From contig CAJUTB010000002.1 of NCBI GenBank assembly GCA_910589315.1, forward strand, positions 1 through 64,000: DNA of 64,000 nucleotides. The letters run 5' to 3'. The DNA is from an uncultured Oscillibacter sp. GTDB lineage: Bacteria; Bacillota; Clostridia; Oscillospirales; Oscillospiraceae. The notes beneath the pieces are model-generated. The model was not told the DNA's origin. It saw only the letters and a list, made by a program, of their open reading frames with translations, and made no database searches. Made by a program: the position numbers and the translations under genes. This document shows positions 23,581 to 33,700 of the stretch, piece after piece; the stretch's first letter is position 1, and each line of letters begins with the position of its first letter.

Positions 23581-24990
23581 ATGGAGATCATTCAAAGTAT
23601 CCTGGCGTTTTTGGAAGGCCCGCTGAACGACTTTGCCTGGATGTATACCTTTTTGCCCTGCGCCATCCTGGGCGGCTTATATCTCACCATCCGCAACGGC
23701 GGCATTCAGTTCACCCGCTTCGGCTACGCCATGAAGAATACGGTCGGCAAGATGTTCAGCAAGCAGGAGGCCGGCGAGGGGGCCGTGACGCCGGTGCAGG
23801 CTGTGACAACGGCTCTTTCCGCCACCGTGGGCACCGGCAACATCGTAGGCACTTCCCAGGCGATTGCCCTGGGCGGTTACGGCGCGGTATTTTGGCTGTG
23901 GCTGGCCGCCTTGGTGGGCATGATCACCAAATATTCGGAAATCGTTCTGGCGGTCAAGTATCGGGAGCGGGACGCTAAGGGCGATTGGGTCGGCGGCCCG
24001 ATGTACTACATTTCCAAGGGCTTGGGAAAAAACTGGAAATGGCTTGCCTGTCTGTTCGCGGGGTTTGCGGCCCTGGCTTCGTTCGGCATCGGCAATATGT
24101 CCCAGGTCAACAGCATTACCGATTCCGTGATTAACGCTGTCACCAGCTTTACCGCCGTTTCACCGGCGGCGGAGCAGACCTTGAAATGGTCCATCGGAAT
24201 TGTGCTGGCGGTATTGGTGGCCGTCATTCTGATCGGCGGGATTAAGCGGATCGGCGCGGTGACGGAAAAGCTTATTCCTTTCATGAGCATTTTCTACATC
24301 CTTTTTACCGTCATCGTTCTTGCCGCACATATTACCAGCGTCCCGGACGCTTTTGTCAAAATCTTCTCCACCGCTTTCACGCCCCAGGCGGTGTTCGGGG
24401 CCACGACCGGCATTGTCTTGAAGCAGACCATTATCTGGGGCCTGCGGCGCAGCGCGTTTTCCAATGAAGCGGGCCTCGGCTCCGCCGCCATTGCCCACGC
24501 CGCCGCGGAAACCAAGGGTCCCGTCAACCAGGGCCTGTACGGGATTTTCGAGGTGTTTATGGACACCATCATCATCTGCACCCTTACCGCCTTGACCATC
24601 ATTGCCAGCGGCGTAACCATCGAATTCGGCGTAAAGCCCGGCAGCGAGCTGATTACCGCCGCTTTGGCAACCGTGTTCGGGGAGAAATTTGCCTCTTTGT
24701 TCATTGCCGTCGCCCTGATGCTGTTTGCCTTCTCCACGGTCCTTGGCTGGTCCCTGTATGGAACCCGCTGCGTTCAGTATCTCTTTGGACACAAGGCCAT
24801 CCGCATTTTCCAGGTCGTGTTTATCCTTGTGGTGATCGTAGGCTGTGTGTCTCCCCTCAGCTTTGTCTGGGATGTGGCCGACACCTTTAACGGACTGATG
24901 GCAATTCCGAACTTCATCGGCCTCTTTGCCCTCTCCGGCGTGGTGGCCGTGGAAACGAAGAAATTTTTCGGAGACAAAAACAATCTGTAA
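23581..24990 (+). CDS. Sodium:alanine (AGCS) symporter family protein
   Basis: 469 residues with about ten membrane helices. Signature stretches of the alanine/glycine:cation symporter family are present: ALSATVGTGNIVGTSQAIAL (sodium and substrate site), GGPMYYISKGLG, RRSAFSNEAGLGSAAIAHAA and FAFSTVLGWSLYG. It imports Ala or Gly with Na+. ATG 23581 follows GGAGGG. Substrate (Ala versus Gly, L versus D) cannot be told from sequence. Confidence 0.92.
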   Translation: MEIIQSILAFLEGPLNDFAWMYTFLPCAILGGLYLTIRNGGIQFTRFGYAMKNTVGKMFSKQEAGEGAVTPVQAVTTALSATVGTGNIVGTSQAIALGGYGAVFWLWLAALVGMITKYSEIVLAVKYRERDAKGDWVGGPMYYISKGLGKNWKWLACLFAGFAALASFGIGNMSQVNSITDSVINAVTSFTAVSPAAEQTLKWSIGIVLAVLVAVILIGGIKRIGAVTEKLIPFMSIFYILFTVIVLAAHITSVPDAFVKIFSTAFTPQAVFGATTGIVLKQTIIWGLRRSAFSNEAGLGSAAIAHAAAETKGPVNQGLYGIFEVFMDTIIICTLTALTIIASGVTIEFGVKPGSELITAALATVFGEKFASLFIAVALMLFAFSTVLGWSLYGTRCVQYLFGHKAIRIFQVVFILVVIVGCVSPLSFVWDVADTFNGLMAIPNFIGLFALSGVVAVETKKFFGDKNNL

Positions 24991-25007
24991 GCAAGCCAAT
25001 AAACGGC

Positions 25008-25047
25008 AAAATGCGGCGTGAACCATTGAGTTCGCGCCGCATTTTTT
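25008..25047. terminator. Terminator after the symporter gene
   Basis: AAAATGCGGCG/CGCCGCATTTTTT hairpin; works for both convergent genes. Confidence 0.85.
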
Positions 25048-25064
25048 CTGGAAACACGCGCCGT

Positions 25065-25826
25065 TCAGCCGCAGTGGTGTTCCCCGCATCCGTGGCTCCC
25101 GCATTCGCCGTGCTCATGGCCGCCGTGGTGGCTGCACTGGATATCGGGGTTATAGTCCAGCGTTCCGGCCAGCAGGGCCTCTACCGCCGCGTCTGCGCTG
25201 CCGGTGACGCCGCCATACAGCCGGATACCCGCCGCGGCCAACGCCGCCTGCGCGCCGCCGCCAATGCCGCCGCAGATCAATGTATCCGCCTGAAGCGCGT
25301 TCAGGACGCCCGCCAGCGCGCCGTGCCCGCTGCCGTTGGTGTCTACGACTTCCGACGCGGTGACTTTACCGTCTGCAACGTCGTAGACCTTGAATTCCTG
25401 CGTGTGGCCGAAATGCTGGAAAATCTGGCCATCCTCATAAGTGACTGCAATCCGCATAGTAAAAACTCCTTTCGTTTTTGCGTACCGTTCATGATAAAGC
25501 TGCTTGAAGCAGCCGCCGCCTGGACACTCCCCGCCCTGACAGAGCTGGTAATCGCCGCCCTCAATCCGCAGCGGAAGCCCCTCCACCAAAACCGCCGCCA
25601 CCTTGCGGCGGGCACTGGCGTAGATTTGCTGGACGGTGGTCCGGGCGATCTGCATGGACGCGCCGCACTGTTCCTGGGAGAGTCCCTCCCGGTCGATGAG
25701 GCGAAGGGTTTCATATTCGTCCACCGTCAGAATCACGGGGGGCCGGGCCGCCGGACCGCCGGCGGGCAGAAATTCCAGCGTTTGGGGAAAATGACAAACC
25801 TTTCTGCACTTTCTGGGCCTTGGCAC
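25065..25826 (-). CDS. DUF134 / NifX-like fusion protein with His-Cys-rich tail
   Basis: 253 residues. Residues 1-105 are a DUF134 domain: PRPRKCRKVCHFPQTLEFLP, then TVDEYETLRLIDREGLSQEQ and a helix-turn-helix (CGASMQIARTTVQQIYASAR), with a GGECPGGGC Cys motif. Residues 125-225 form a dinitrogenase-cofactor/NifX-like domain (MRIAVTYEDGQIFQHFGHTQ ... ADTLICGGIGGGAQAALAAAG). The tail is rich in His and Cys (HHGGHEHGECGSHGCGEHH) and should bind metal. Probably a DNA-binding metal or iron-sulfur/molybdenum-cofactor sensor. GTG 25826 is preferred over the upstream ATG because AAAGGAGG precedes it by 6 nt. Confidence 0.8.
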   Translation of the reverse strand: MPRPRKCRKVCHFPQTLEFLPAGGPAARPPVILTVDEYETLRLIDREGLSQEQCGASMQIARTTVQQIYASARRKVAAVLVEGLPLRIEGGDYQLCQGGECPGGGCFKQLYHERYAKTKGVFTMRIAVTYEDGQIFQHFGHTQEFKVYDVADGKVTASEVVDTNGSGHGALAGVLNALQADTLICGGIGGGAQAALAAAGIRLYGGVTGSADAAVEALLAGTLDYNPDIQCSHHGGHEHGECGSHGCGEHHCG

Positions 25827-25906
25827 TGCGGGCCTCCTTTCGTCCGGGGCAAATGAGTCCTTGCCTGAAAGATTATACCCTGTTTCCGGCATATGTCAAT
25901 ATCTGT

Positions 25907-25935
25907 TTGACAGATACCGGCAATTGCGGTATACT
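25907..25935 (+). promoter_or_regulatory. Promoter of the Crp/Fnr regulator gene
   Basis: TTGACA (25907-25912), 17-bp spacer, TATACT (25930-25935), 27 bp before the start codon. No symmetric Fnr box is evident. Confidence 0.75.
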
Positions 25936-25962
25936 GGCCAAATGGGAAAGGGGGTTTTCCAG

Positions 25963-26622
25963 ATGGAATTCACCGATTATTTTCCGGTCTGGACGCGGCT
26001 GACTCCGGAACAGCAGAAGCTGCTGTCCGGGGCGGTGATGCGGAAGCATTTTCCGCAGGGGATGTCCGTCCACCGGGGGAGCCTGGACTGCACCGGCCTC
26101 CTGCTGGTGAAATCCGGCCAGCTTCGGGCCTATATTCTTTCGGACGAGGGGCGGGAGATCACCCTTTACCGGCTGTTTGACCGGGATATGTGCCTGTTTT
26201 CCGCCGCCTGTATGCTGCGGGATATCCAGTTTGAAATCACGGTGGAAGCGGAACGGGATACGGAGGTCTGGATCATTCCGCCGGATACTTACAAAACGCT
26301 TATGGAGGCGTCCGCCGCGGTTGCCAATTATACCAACGACATGATGAGCAGCCGGTTTTCCGAGGTCATGTGGCTGCTGGAACAGATCATGTGGCGGAGC
26401 TTTGACAAGCGTCTGGCGGACTTTCTCCTGCAAGAGAGCGTTTTGGAGGGGACTGCCATATTGAACATCACCCATGAACGGATTGCCAATCATCTCGGCA
26501 CCGCCCGGGAGGTGGTGACGCGGATGCTGCGCTATTTCCAGGGCGAGGGGATGGTAAAGCTCTCCCGCGGGAGCGTGGAGCTGACGGACCGGAAACGGCT
26601 GGAGGCTTTGTGCGCCAGATGA
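25963..26622 (+). CDS. Crp/Fnr-family transcriptional regulator
   Basis: 219 residues: an N-terminal cyclic-nucleotide-binding-like beta-barrel (LLLVKSGQLRAYILSDEGRE, RLFDRDMCLFSAACML), a dimerisation helix, and a Crp-type winged helix (TAILNITHERIANHLGTARE, MLRYFQGEGMVKLSRGSVEL). No N-terminal four-Cys cluster is seen, so it is unlikely to be an O2-sensing Fnr; many such Clostridia proteins sense redox or metabolites. ATG 25963 follows AAAGGGGG. It faces the convergent CoA-disulfide reductase gene. Confidence 0.85.
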   Translation: MEFTDYFPVWTRLTPEQQKLLSGAVMRKHFPQGMSVHRGSLDCTGLLLVKSGQLRAYILSDEGREITLYRLFDRDMCLFSAACMLRDIQFEITVEAERDTEVWIIPPDTYKTLMEASAAVANYTNDMMSSRFSEVMWLLEQIMWRSFDKRLADFLLQESVLEGTAILNITHERIANHLGTAREVVTRMLRYFQGEGMVKLSRGSVELTDRKRLEALCAR

Positions 26623-26721
26623 GAGGCCCTGACGAGGAAAGCGGTTAGCCCCGGATGTAGTTTAAGGTTTCAAAGGTACCGTCACCAGCCAGGGCGGCGG
26701 TTCCTGAAAGGAAACCAATGG

Positions 26722-26767
26722 AAAACCCGCCGGAACCCATTGCAAACGCTGGGTTCCGGCGGATTTT
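26722..26767. terminator. Bidirectional terminator
   Basis: 17-18 bp stem (AAACCCGCCGGAACCCA with its complement) around loop TTGCAAACGC, with A and T flanks, between the Crp/Fnr and CoA-disulfide reductase genes. Confidence 0.85.
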
Positions 26768-26801
26768 GCTTCGCAATTGCCCGCAGCGGCGGCAAATTTG
26801 T

Positions 26802-28496
26802 TCAGGGGCGGTCCATACCGCAGGGGAACGCCTGCGCAGCGGCGCGCCGGTCCAGGCAAACGCTTTCGTACAGCCGGTAGCCGCCGGCAAAATTCCAGCA
26901 CGCAAACCCTTCCTGGGACAGAATCCGGCAGGCCAGATAACTCCTCAGACCGCTCTGGCACATTACATAAACCGGCTTTTGGGCGTCCAGTTCGCCCAGG
27001 CGTTCCCGCAGTTCGTCTACGGGAATGTTCACAAAGCCCTCCACATGTCCGCGGCTGTATTCCATCGGTGTCCGGACATCCAGCCGCGTTACGCTGCCGT
27101 CCTGCGGAAGGGCATCGATCTCCTCCCAGTGAAACTGCCGGATAACGCCTTCCGCCAGATTTTCAATGAGAAATCCCGCCATGTTTACCGGGTCCTTGGC
27201 GGAGGAATAGGGCGGCGCATAGGCCAGATCCAATTCCTTCAGCTCCAGAGCGGTCATGCCTGTCCGAATGGCCGTTGCCAGCACGTCAATCCGCTTGTCT
27301 ACGCCTTCACAGCCCACAATCTGTGCGCCCAGAAGACGATAGGTCCCCTGTTCAAAGAGCACCTTCATGGTCATGAGTTTCCCGCCGGGATAGTAACCGG
27401 CATGGTTCGCCGGGGAGAGATAGACTTTGTCGCAGGCAATGCCCGCCTTTTTGGCGGTCCGTTCGTTCACGCCGGTGACTGCGGCAGTCTGCCCGAAAAC
27501 CTTGATTACCGACGACCCCTGAGACCCTGTATAACGGCTGTCGCCGCCGCAGATGTTATCCGCCGCAATGCGGCCCTGACGGTTCGCAGGCCCCGCAAGG
27601 GATATCAAGGCGTTTTCGCCGGTGACAAACTGCCGGACCTGTACGGCGTCGCCCACGGCGTAAATATCCGGGATGGATGTCTCCATACGGTCGTTGACGG
27701 CAATGCTGTTTTTGACGCCCAGTTCCAGCCCGGCGGCCTTGGCAAGCGCGGTATCCGGTGTGACGCCGATTGCCAGAATCGCCATGCCGGCGGTCAGGGG
27801 TTCCTCGCCCTTGAGCCGGACGCAAACGCCGTCTCCGGCCTTTTCAAACCCTTCCACGGTCCGACCCAGCAGGAGCTTTACGCCCTTTTCCCGCATGGCG
27901 GCGTGGAGAAACGCGGCCATTTCCGGATCAAAGGGATTCATGAGCTGCCTGGGCCGCTGGACGATGGTTACTTCCAGGCCAAGCTCCCGCAGGTTTTCCG
28001 CCGTTTCCAGGCCGATGAAGCCGCCGCCTGCCAGAACTGCCGATTTCGGACGCGCCTGCTCCACAAACGCCCGGATACGCAGGGCGTCCTCTACGGTCCG
28101 CAGGGTAAACAGCCGGTCCAGATTCAGGCCGGGAATCTCCGGACGGACGGGTTTTGCGCCCGGAGAGAGCAGCAATTTGTCATAATGCTCCTCAAACGCG
28201 TCCCCCGTATCCAGCTTGCGTACCTCCACGGTTTTCCGGTCCGGATGAATGGCCGTGACCTCGTGCCGGACCCGCATATCAATCCGGAACCGCCGCCAAA
28301 AGCTCTCGGGCGTCTGAAGCGTCAATTCCGCCGGGTCCGTGATGACGCCGCCGATGTAATAGGGCAGGCCGCAGTTTGCATAGGAGATATAGCCCGACCG
28401 CTCGAACACCACAATTTCAGCCTGTTCATCCAGACGGCGGAGTCTGGCGGCCGCCGTCGCGCCGCCCGCTACGCCCCCAACGATTACAATTTTCAT
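26802..28496 (-). CDS. CoA-disulfide reductase-rhodanese fusion (CoADR-RHD type)
   Basis: 564 residues. Residues 1-445 form an FAD/NAD(P)H pyridine-nucleotide-disulfide oxidoreductase: GGVAGGATAAARLRRL (FAD), active-site Cys42 in SYANCGLPYY, AVLAGGGFIGLETAENLREL (NADH) and IYAVGDAVQV. Residues 460-555 form a rhodanese domain (RLDVRTPMEYSRGHVEGFVN; catalytic loop MCQSGLRSY). Fusions of this kind reduce CoA-disulfide, per- or polysulfide. The start at ATG 28496 (MKIVIVGG) fits the family; an upstream in-frame ATG adds ten unlikely residues. It is 36 bp downstream of the thioredoxin gene, so both likely serve thiol/sulfur redox balance. Confidence 0.9.
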   Translation of the reverse strand: MKIVIVGGVAGGATAAARLRRLDEQAEIVVFERSGYISYANCGLPYYIGGVITDPAELTLQTPESFWRRFRIDMRVRHEVTAIHPDRKTVEVRKLDTGDAFEEHYDKLLLSPGAKPVRPEIPGLNLDRLFTLRTVEDALRIRAFVEQARPKSAVLAGGGFIGLETAENLRELGLEVTIVQRPRQLMNPFDPEMAAFLHAAMREKGVKLLLGRTVEGFEKAGDGVCVRLKGEEPLTAGMAILAIGVTPDTALAKAAGLELGVKNSIAVNDRMETSIPDIYAVGDAVQVRQFVTGENALISLAGPANRQGRIAADNICGGDSRYTGSQGSSVIKVFGQTAAVTGVNERTAKKAGIACDKVYLSPANHAGYYPGGKLMTMKVLFEQGTYRLLGAQIVGCEGVDKRIDVLATAIRTGMTALELKELDLAYAPPYSSAKDPVNMAGFLIENLAEGVIRQFHWEEIDALPQDGSVTRLDVRTPMEYSRGHVEGFVNIPVDELRERLGELDAQKPVYVMCQSGLRSYLACRILSQEGFACWNFAGGYRLYESVCLDRRAAAQAFPCGMDRP

Positions 28497-28532
28497 GGAC
28501 AATGCCAGCCTTTCTGCGGAATTCACCGCTTT

Positions 28533-28838
28533 TTACAGCATACGAAGGATATCCGCCTTGGGGCGTGCGCCAACCTGCATATTGGTAATTTTCCCCTCTT
28601 TGACCACCAGCAGCGTAGGGATATTGCTGATGTTAAACCGTGCCGCCAGCTCGGGCTGTTCGTCCACGTTGATTTTCCCAACCTTGATGTCCGGCCGCTC
28701 CAGGGCGATTTCTTCCAGAACCGGTCCAACCATCCGGCACGGACCGCACCAGTCCGCCCAGAAATCCACCAGCACCGGCTGGCTGCTTTTCAAAACCTCT
28801 TGTTCAAACGTCTCTTTCGTAATATGCAGGACCGACAT
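28533..28838 (-). CDS. trxA: Thioredoxin
   Basis: 101 residues with the canonical DFWADWCGPCRMVGP active site (C31, C34) and the cis-Pro loop NIPTLLVVKEG. ATG 28838 follows AAGGAGG. First gene of a two-gene unit with the CoA-disulfide reductase, for which it may act as electron partner. Confidence 0.93.
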   Translation of the reverse strand: MSVLHITKETFEQEVLKSSQPVLVDFWADWCGPCRMVGPVLEEIALERPDIKVGKINVDEQPELAARFNISNIPTLLVVKEGKITNMQVGARPKADILRML

Positions 28839-29442
28839 TATGATTCCTCCTTGTTTTTTTGATGATGGCCCCAGAATACCATCTTCTTTGGGGAAATACG
28901 GTGATAAAATCACACAGAACCACCAGACTTTTCCACGGACAAATTCTATATCTTGTGCCCTCCTGCCGGAACCCTCCGGCCAGACGGCGCATATCTTGCG
29001 GCATAGCGGTTTCCAGTGTTTTTCTTTTCTAAATATTTCTTAAAAGTATCTTTTGCAACTTTATTTACAGAGGAAATCTGCTAGAATAACCTTGAAACCA
29101 TTCAGAAGGGTATGCTTGTCGGTTGCTGTCGGCAAAAAGCAGCCGGATGATCGAAAATTACCCTTGCAATTCATCGGAATTGTGATAAACTGAATTTCGA
29201 ATGATAAAGTCCTGTATTGTCGGCAGCTTGTTCTGTATTTTTGGTGTGGCAGGCCCTGCAATGCGGTAAGACAAAGAAAATAGCCGGTTATATATAACCG
29301 GCTGTACGCGTGCAGACACGCGTACAAAGCCTTCTGGAAACGCGGCGTTTGTCCGGTGTTATTCCATCAAAATTTTGCCTTATGCATACTTTTTGCCGCT
29401 CGTCCCGTTTTATGGCGGGAAGTTATAAGGAGAAGGAGAGCG
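28839..29442. other. 604-bp intergenic region with two adjacent perfect palindromes
   Basis: No convincing gene. At 29282-29303 there is a 22-bp perfect palindrome (half-site AGCCGGTTATA). Directly abutting it, 29304-29325 forms a hairpin with 9-bp arms (GTACGCGTG) and loop CAGA. The region separates the divergent trx and pilus-locus genes and ends with AAGGAGAAGGAG before the next start. Either hairpin could be a terminator-like leader element or a regulator site. Confidence 0.5.
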
Positions 29443-30105
29443 ATGACAACTAAGGAGCTTCAAAAGCTGGGCCGCCGGGAGCTGCTTCAGCTCTTGCTGA
29501 ACCAGGCCAAAGAAACCGAACGGCTGTCAGCCGAGCTTGCAGACGCGCAGACGCAGCTGCAAGAATTAACCGACACCTATGAACGCCTTCGGGAGCGGTT
29601 GAATCATAAAGATGAGCGTATCCATGAGCTGGAATCCACCTTGGCGGAAGAACGGGAGAAACGGGAGGTGGACTTGGAGGATGTCGGCTCCATTGCGGAA
29701 GCCGCCCTGAAACTGCACGGCGTCTTTGACGCCGCCCAGGAGGCCGCCGATTTTTATCTGCAAAGCCTCCGCCAGCTCTATCCGCTGCCGGAGGGCGTCG
29801 AACTGCCGCCGGGACCGGAGAGTGTGGCGCGGCCTGATCCCGCCTCCTTTCAGCCCGAACCGGAGACTGTACGCCCCGCTCCGGCCTCGTTCCAGCCGGA
29901 GACGGCGCGTTCCGCCTCCTTCCATTTGGGATCGAAATTCGATCTGGGACCGGAATTTGATCTGGACACGGAACCCGCGCCGGAGGTCAAGACGGAACGG
30001 CGTCCGGCGGAGCGGCGGGAGAGAACCAGCCCTGGGAAACGAATCGTTCCGCCCAAGAAGGAGAAGAAAAAGCTGACGCTGTTCTTTGGCTGGCAGCATG
30101 ATTAG
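29443..30105 (+). CDS. Coiled-coil protein at the head of the pilus locus
   Basis: 220 residues. Residues 1-95 form a strongly charged coiled coil (LQKLGRRELLQLLLNQAKET ... LNHKDERIHELESTLAEERE); a short helical segment (AEAALKLHGVFDAAQEAADFYLQS) and a Pro-rich, low-complexity linker with repeated ASFQPE units follow. The C-terminus is very basic (PPKKEKKKL). No signal peptide. The same layout occurs in uncharacterised proteins beside signal peptidases in Clostridia pilus loci. ATG 29443 follows AAGGAGAAGGAG. Function unknown; cytoplasmic, perhaps membrane- or secretion-associated. Confidence 0.65.
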   Translation: MTTKELQKLGRRELLQLLLNQAKETERLSAELADAQTQLQELTDTYERLRERLNHKDERIHELESTLAEEREKREVDLEDVGSIAEAALKLHGVFDAAQEAADFYLQSLRQLYPLPEGVELPPGPESVARPDPASFQPEPETVRPAPASFQPETARSASFHLGSKFDLGPEFDLDTEPAPEVKTERRPAERRERTSPGKRIVPPKKEKKKLTLFFGWQHD

Positions 30106-30118
30106 GAAAGATGGGTCT

Positions 30119-30721
30119 ATGAAACGGGAGAAGAAGGAGAAGCAAAGCAAGCCCTTGGAACTGCCCAGCATCGAACAGCTGGAGATGGAGCTGGGACGGG
30201 AGAAATACCGTTGGCGGTTCCGCAAGGTTCTGCGCAGCACCATTTATGCCTTGATTACCGTAGCCGCCGCCGCGGTGCTGGTGGCGACGCTGTGGATGCC
30301 CGTTCTGCAAATCAGCGGAAATTCCATGGCCCCTACCTTGACCGACGGCGAAGTAGTGATCTCCTTCAAAGGCGGTTCCAATTACCAGCCCGGCGACATT
30401 GTGGCGTTTTATTATGACAACAAAATCCTGGTCAAACGGGTTATCGCAGGTCCCGGCGACTGGGTGAATATTGACGAGAAAGGAACCGTTTTTGTGAACG
30501 AACAGGAGCTTTATGAGCCATACCTGGTGGAAAAAGCCCTGGGCGACTGCAATATTACTTTACCCTATCAGGTGCCGGAATCCAAACTCTTTGTCATGGG
30601 CGACCATCGAAGCGTTTCCCTGGATTCCCGCAACACGGCTCTTGGCTGTGTGGCCAGCGACCAGATTGTTGGACAGTTGGTTTTCCGCGTTTGGCCCCAT
30701 ACGATGATTGGGCCGCTTTAA
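30119..30721 (+). CDS. Type I signal peptidase (S26)
   Basis: 200 residues: a charged cytoplasmic N-terminus, one membrane helix (TIYALITVAAAAVLVATLWM), then the S26 catalytic core with SGNSMAPTL (nucleophile Ser), DNKILVKRVIAGPGD (general-base Lys) and VMGDHRSVSLDSR. It cleaves Sec signal peptides on the outer face. Its place directly before the adhesin and pilin genes suggests a dedicated role in processing them, as with SipA-type peptidases of pilus islands. ATG 30119 is chosen; ATG 30098 is possible. Confidence 0.9.
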   Translation: MKREKKEKQSKPLELPSIEQLEMELGREKYRWRFRKVLRSTIYALITVAAAAVLVATLWMPVLQISGNSMAPTLTDGEVVISFKGGSNYQPGDIVAFYYDNKILVKRVIAGPGDWVNIDEKGTVFVNEQELYEPYLVEKALGDCNITLPYQVPESKLFVMGDHRSVSLDSRNTALGCVASDQIVGQLVFRVWPHTMIGPL

Positions 30722-30793
30722 GACCAGCCTGAAATATTCAATCCATCCGTTTTTAAGGAAGCGAATCTCTTTGGGGAAGGAGAAGACAGCTGC

Positions 30794-33700
30794 ATGGAAC
30801 GTAATTTTATGACGCAGGCGAGGCATTATTTGACCTCCCAGCAAAAACAAAAAATCGGGCAAAAGATCCTTTTTTGTCTCGCATCCGTGGTGGTGTTTGC
30901 GACAGTTTACGCACTGATTCTCCCCGCCATCACCCTCTCGAACGAGCTGCTTTGCGGACAGGAGGCCCACAAACATACGGAAGCCTGCTGGACCATGGCC
31001 GAGGCCAAGCCTCAGCCGGAGCTGATCTGTGAGTTTATGCGTGTTCCCGGCGTGGTGGTGCATACCCACAACGATTATTGCTATGACGGCGACGGAAAGC
31101 TGATTTGCAGGCTTCCGGAGGCCGAAGCGCATACCCATACCGCCGAGTGTTATCAGGAGCGGCGGACGCTGGTTTGTGAGGAATCCCAGGAGCTGGGACA
31201 TGAACACACCAACGCGTGTTACACCCACGTCCGCGGAGACCTTGTCTGCACGGGGGAGGGCGGGCACACCCATTCGGAGGATTGTTATACCGAGACGGAA
31301 AACCGGACGCTGACCTGCACGCTTCCGGAAGAACCGGGCCACTCCCACGACGAAACCTGTTATGAGGAGCGGAGGCATTCGGCGCTGATATGTACGCAGG
31401 CGGAGTCGGAAGACGTTCTGGACGAGGAGGGCAATCTTGTTCAGGAGGGCCATACCCACTCTGATAGCTGTTATCAGGAGGAGACCGAATCGGTCCTGGT
31501 GTGCGAAGAATCCGACGGCGGCGGGCATACCCATTCGGAGGATTGTTATACGGTCGAAACCGAGCGGGAACTGACCTGCAATTTGCAGGAGTCGGAAAAC
31601 CATGAGCATACGGATAGCTGCTATGACTGGTCCGAAGAACTGATCTGCCACGAGACGGAACGCACCTCCGGGCACGTGCATACCGAGGAATGCTATGAGG
31701 TGGAGGAAATCCTCGTCTGCCGTGAGGAGGAGATCATTCCACATACCCATACAACGGAAGAATGTTTTACATTAAAAGAAGAAACGGACGAGAGCGGGGA
31801 AGACGAGTATATTCTGACCTGCACTCAGCCGGAAGTGCTGTCCCATGTGCATGACAGCAGCTGCGTCTATCTGCCCGAAACTGTGGTGGAGGAAGATGTT
31901 CCGGCGTTGATTTGCGGCATGGAGGAGCATGAGCATACAGAATCCTGTTATATGGAGGTTTATCCCGAAGATACGGTCTCCTATTACTGCGGCTTGGCGG
32001 AACACGAGCACGCGGGAGAATGCTATTTTGAAAGCAGCGGGCTTCTGCGCTGCACGCTGGCGGTTCATCACCATGATGAATTGTGCCAAATTCCCGAACT
32101 GTGGCAGACAACCCCGGAGGATGTGGAAGAAGTCGAGGGCGTTCAGCTGGACAACGACTTCGTGACCACTACCGCGGACGGATATTTCCAGGTAACGTTC
32201 CATATCACCGGCTACGCGCCGCTGCTCTCCGGCGGCGGGGAAACCGGCGTTGAAGACGCGCCCGGCGGCGAGGGTCTGGAGACGGATGAAACCGCCCCGG
32301 ATGCAGACGGCCCGGAGGACGGCGCGGGTATGCCGGAGGACGGTATGGAAGACGGCGGCGGCCTTGCGCCCAGTCCCGATAAACCGGAATCTCCGTCAAA
32401 ACCGGTACAGCGGCCCGCAGAAAAACCGGCGGCCCCGAAACCGCCGGAGACGCAATCCCCGGAACCGCCGGCGGAGTCTTCCGAACCGGAAGTTTCTGCG
32501 CCAGTGACGGATGTGGAGGAACCGCCGGTCCAGGAAACTGTACCGCCGCCGCCTCCCCCAGAGCCGGAACCGGAATCCCCGATAGTCATACCGATTGCAC
32601 CGGCTGAACCGGAGACCCCGCCCCTCAGCCCGGAAGAAGAAATCCTGAACAGCGGGCTTGCGCCAACCCAGATGAGCTTACAGCGGCGTCTACGCCTACT
32701 GCTCCCGGAGGACGGCGAAGACGCCGTTGTGGAGGGCGAGGGCTTGGCGGACGTGCAGATCACGCTGGTCGAGCAGGAAGCGCAGCCCCTTCCCGAAACC
32801 GAGACGCCGGTTTCCGGGGAGGACGGGGAACCCGTGGAAACGGAAGTCATTCCCGAACGGGAATTGTCGCTTGTGGCGACGCTGAACGGTCAGGAACTGG
32901 ATTTGTCCCAATGCGAAATCACGGCGACGGTATCCCTGTCCGAAGAACTCGTTTCCGCGCTGAACAGCCGGGAATCCGCGGTCCAGACCCTGGAGGACTT
33001 GGGGGATGTTTCGGAAGACGCCGAAACGCCGGAGGACACGGAAGAATCCGTGATCGAGACCGTGATGATGGTCCGCACAACGGACGGTACGGGCGAAATT
33101 CTGGACGAAGGCTTGGCGGAGGTAAGCCGCGAGGCCGCCGCCCCGGTGGTTACGGTCTCCATGCGGAGCAGCGACCGTCTGCGGACCGGCGTGCTCGACA
33201 AGTGGGATGAAGTGTTCCCCAAGTACAATGTGGAGTATTACGCCTATCTCGACCGGCCGGTTGAAGCGGAAAGCGTTACCGTCAGCGGAAATATTGCAAC
33301 TTCCGTTGCAAACGGCGCGCCGGTTCTTCCGTTCATAGACACATCCGGCGCAAGCCTGCCGCAGAATACTTCCAAGCAGCCGACCAAGTATTTTGAACTG
33401 AAGTCCAGCGGCAGCGGATTCCAAATCGCTTTCGACCGCTCGAAGCCCACGCAGATTTACCGCACCATCGAAAATCGCGTTTATACTTCCAGCCTGGAGA
33501 TGAAAACCAGCGACCTGGACGCGGTGAGCAAAAACGCAGAGACCACCAGCGGTCAGATTCTGCACTACGATCTCGTCGAGCTCTGGGTGATGGAGCCGGG
33601 CGCGGAGGACCGGTCCGACAACAGCGCGGCGTGGACGAAGTATACCAAAGACCCGGAAAAAGCGAACCAGCCCGGGTATGTGTATATAGCGGATTTGGAT

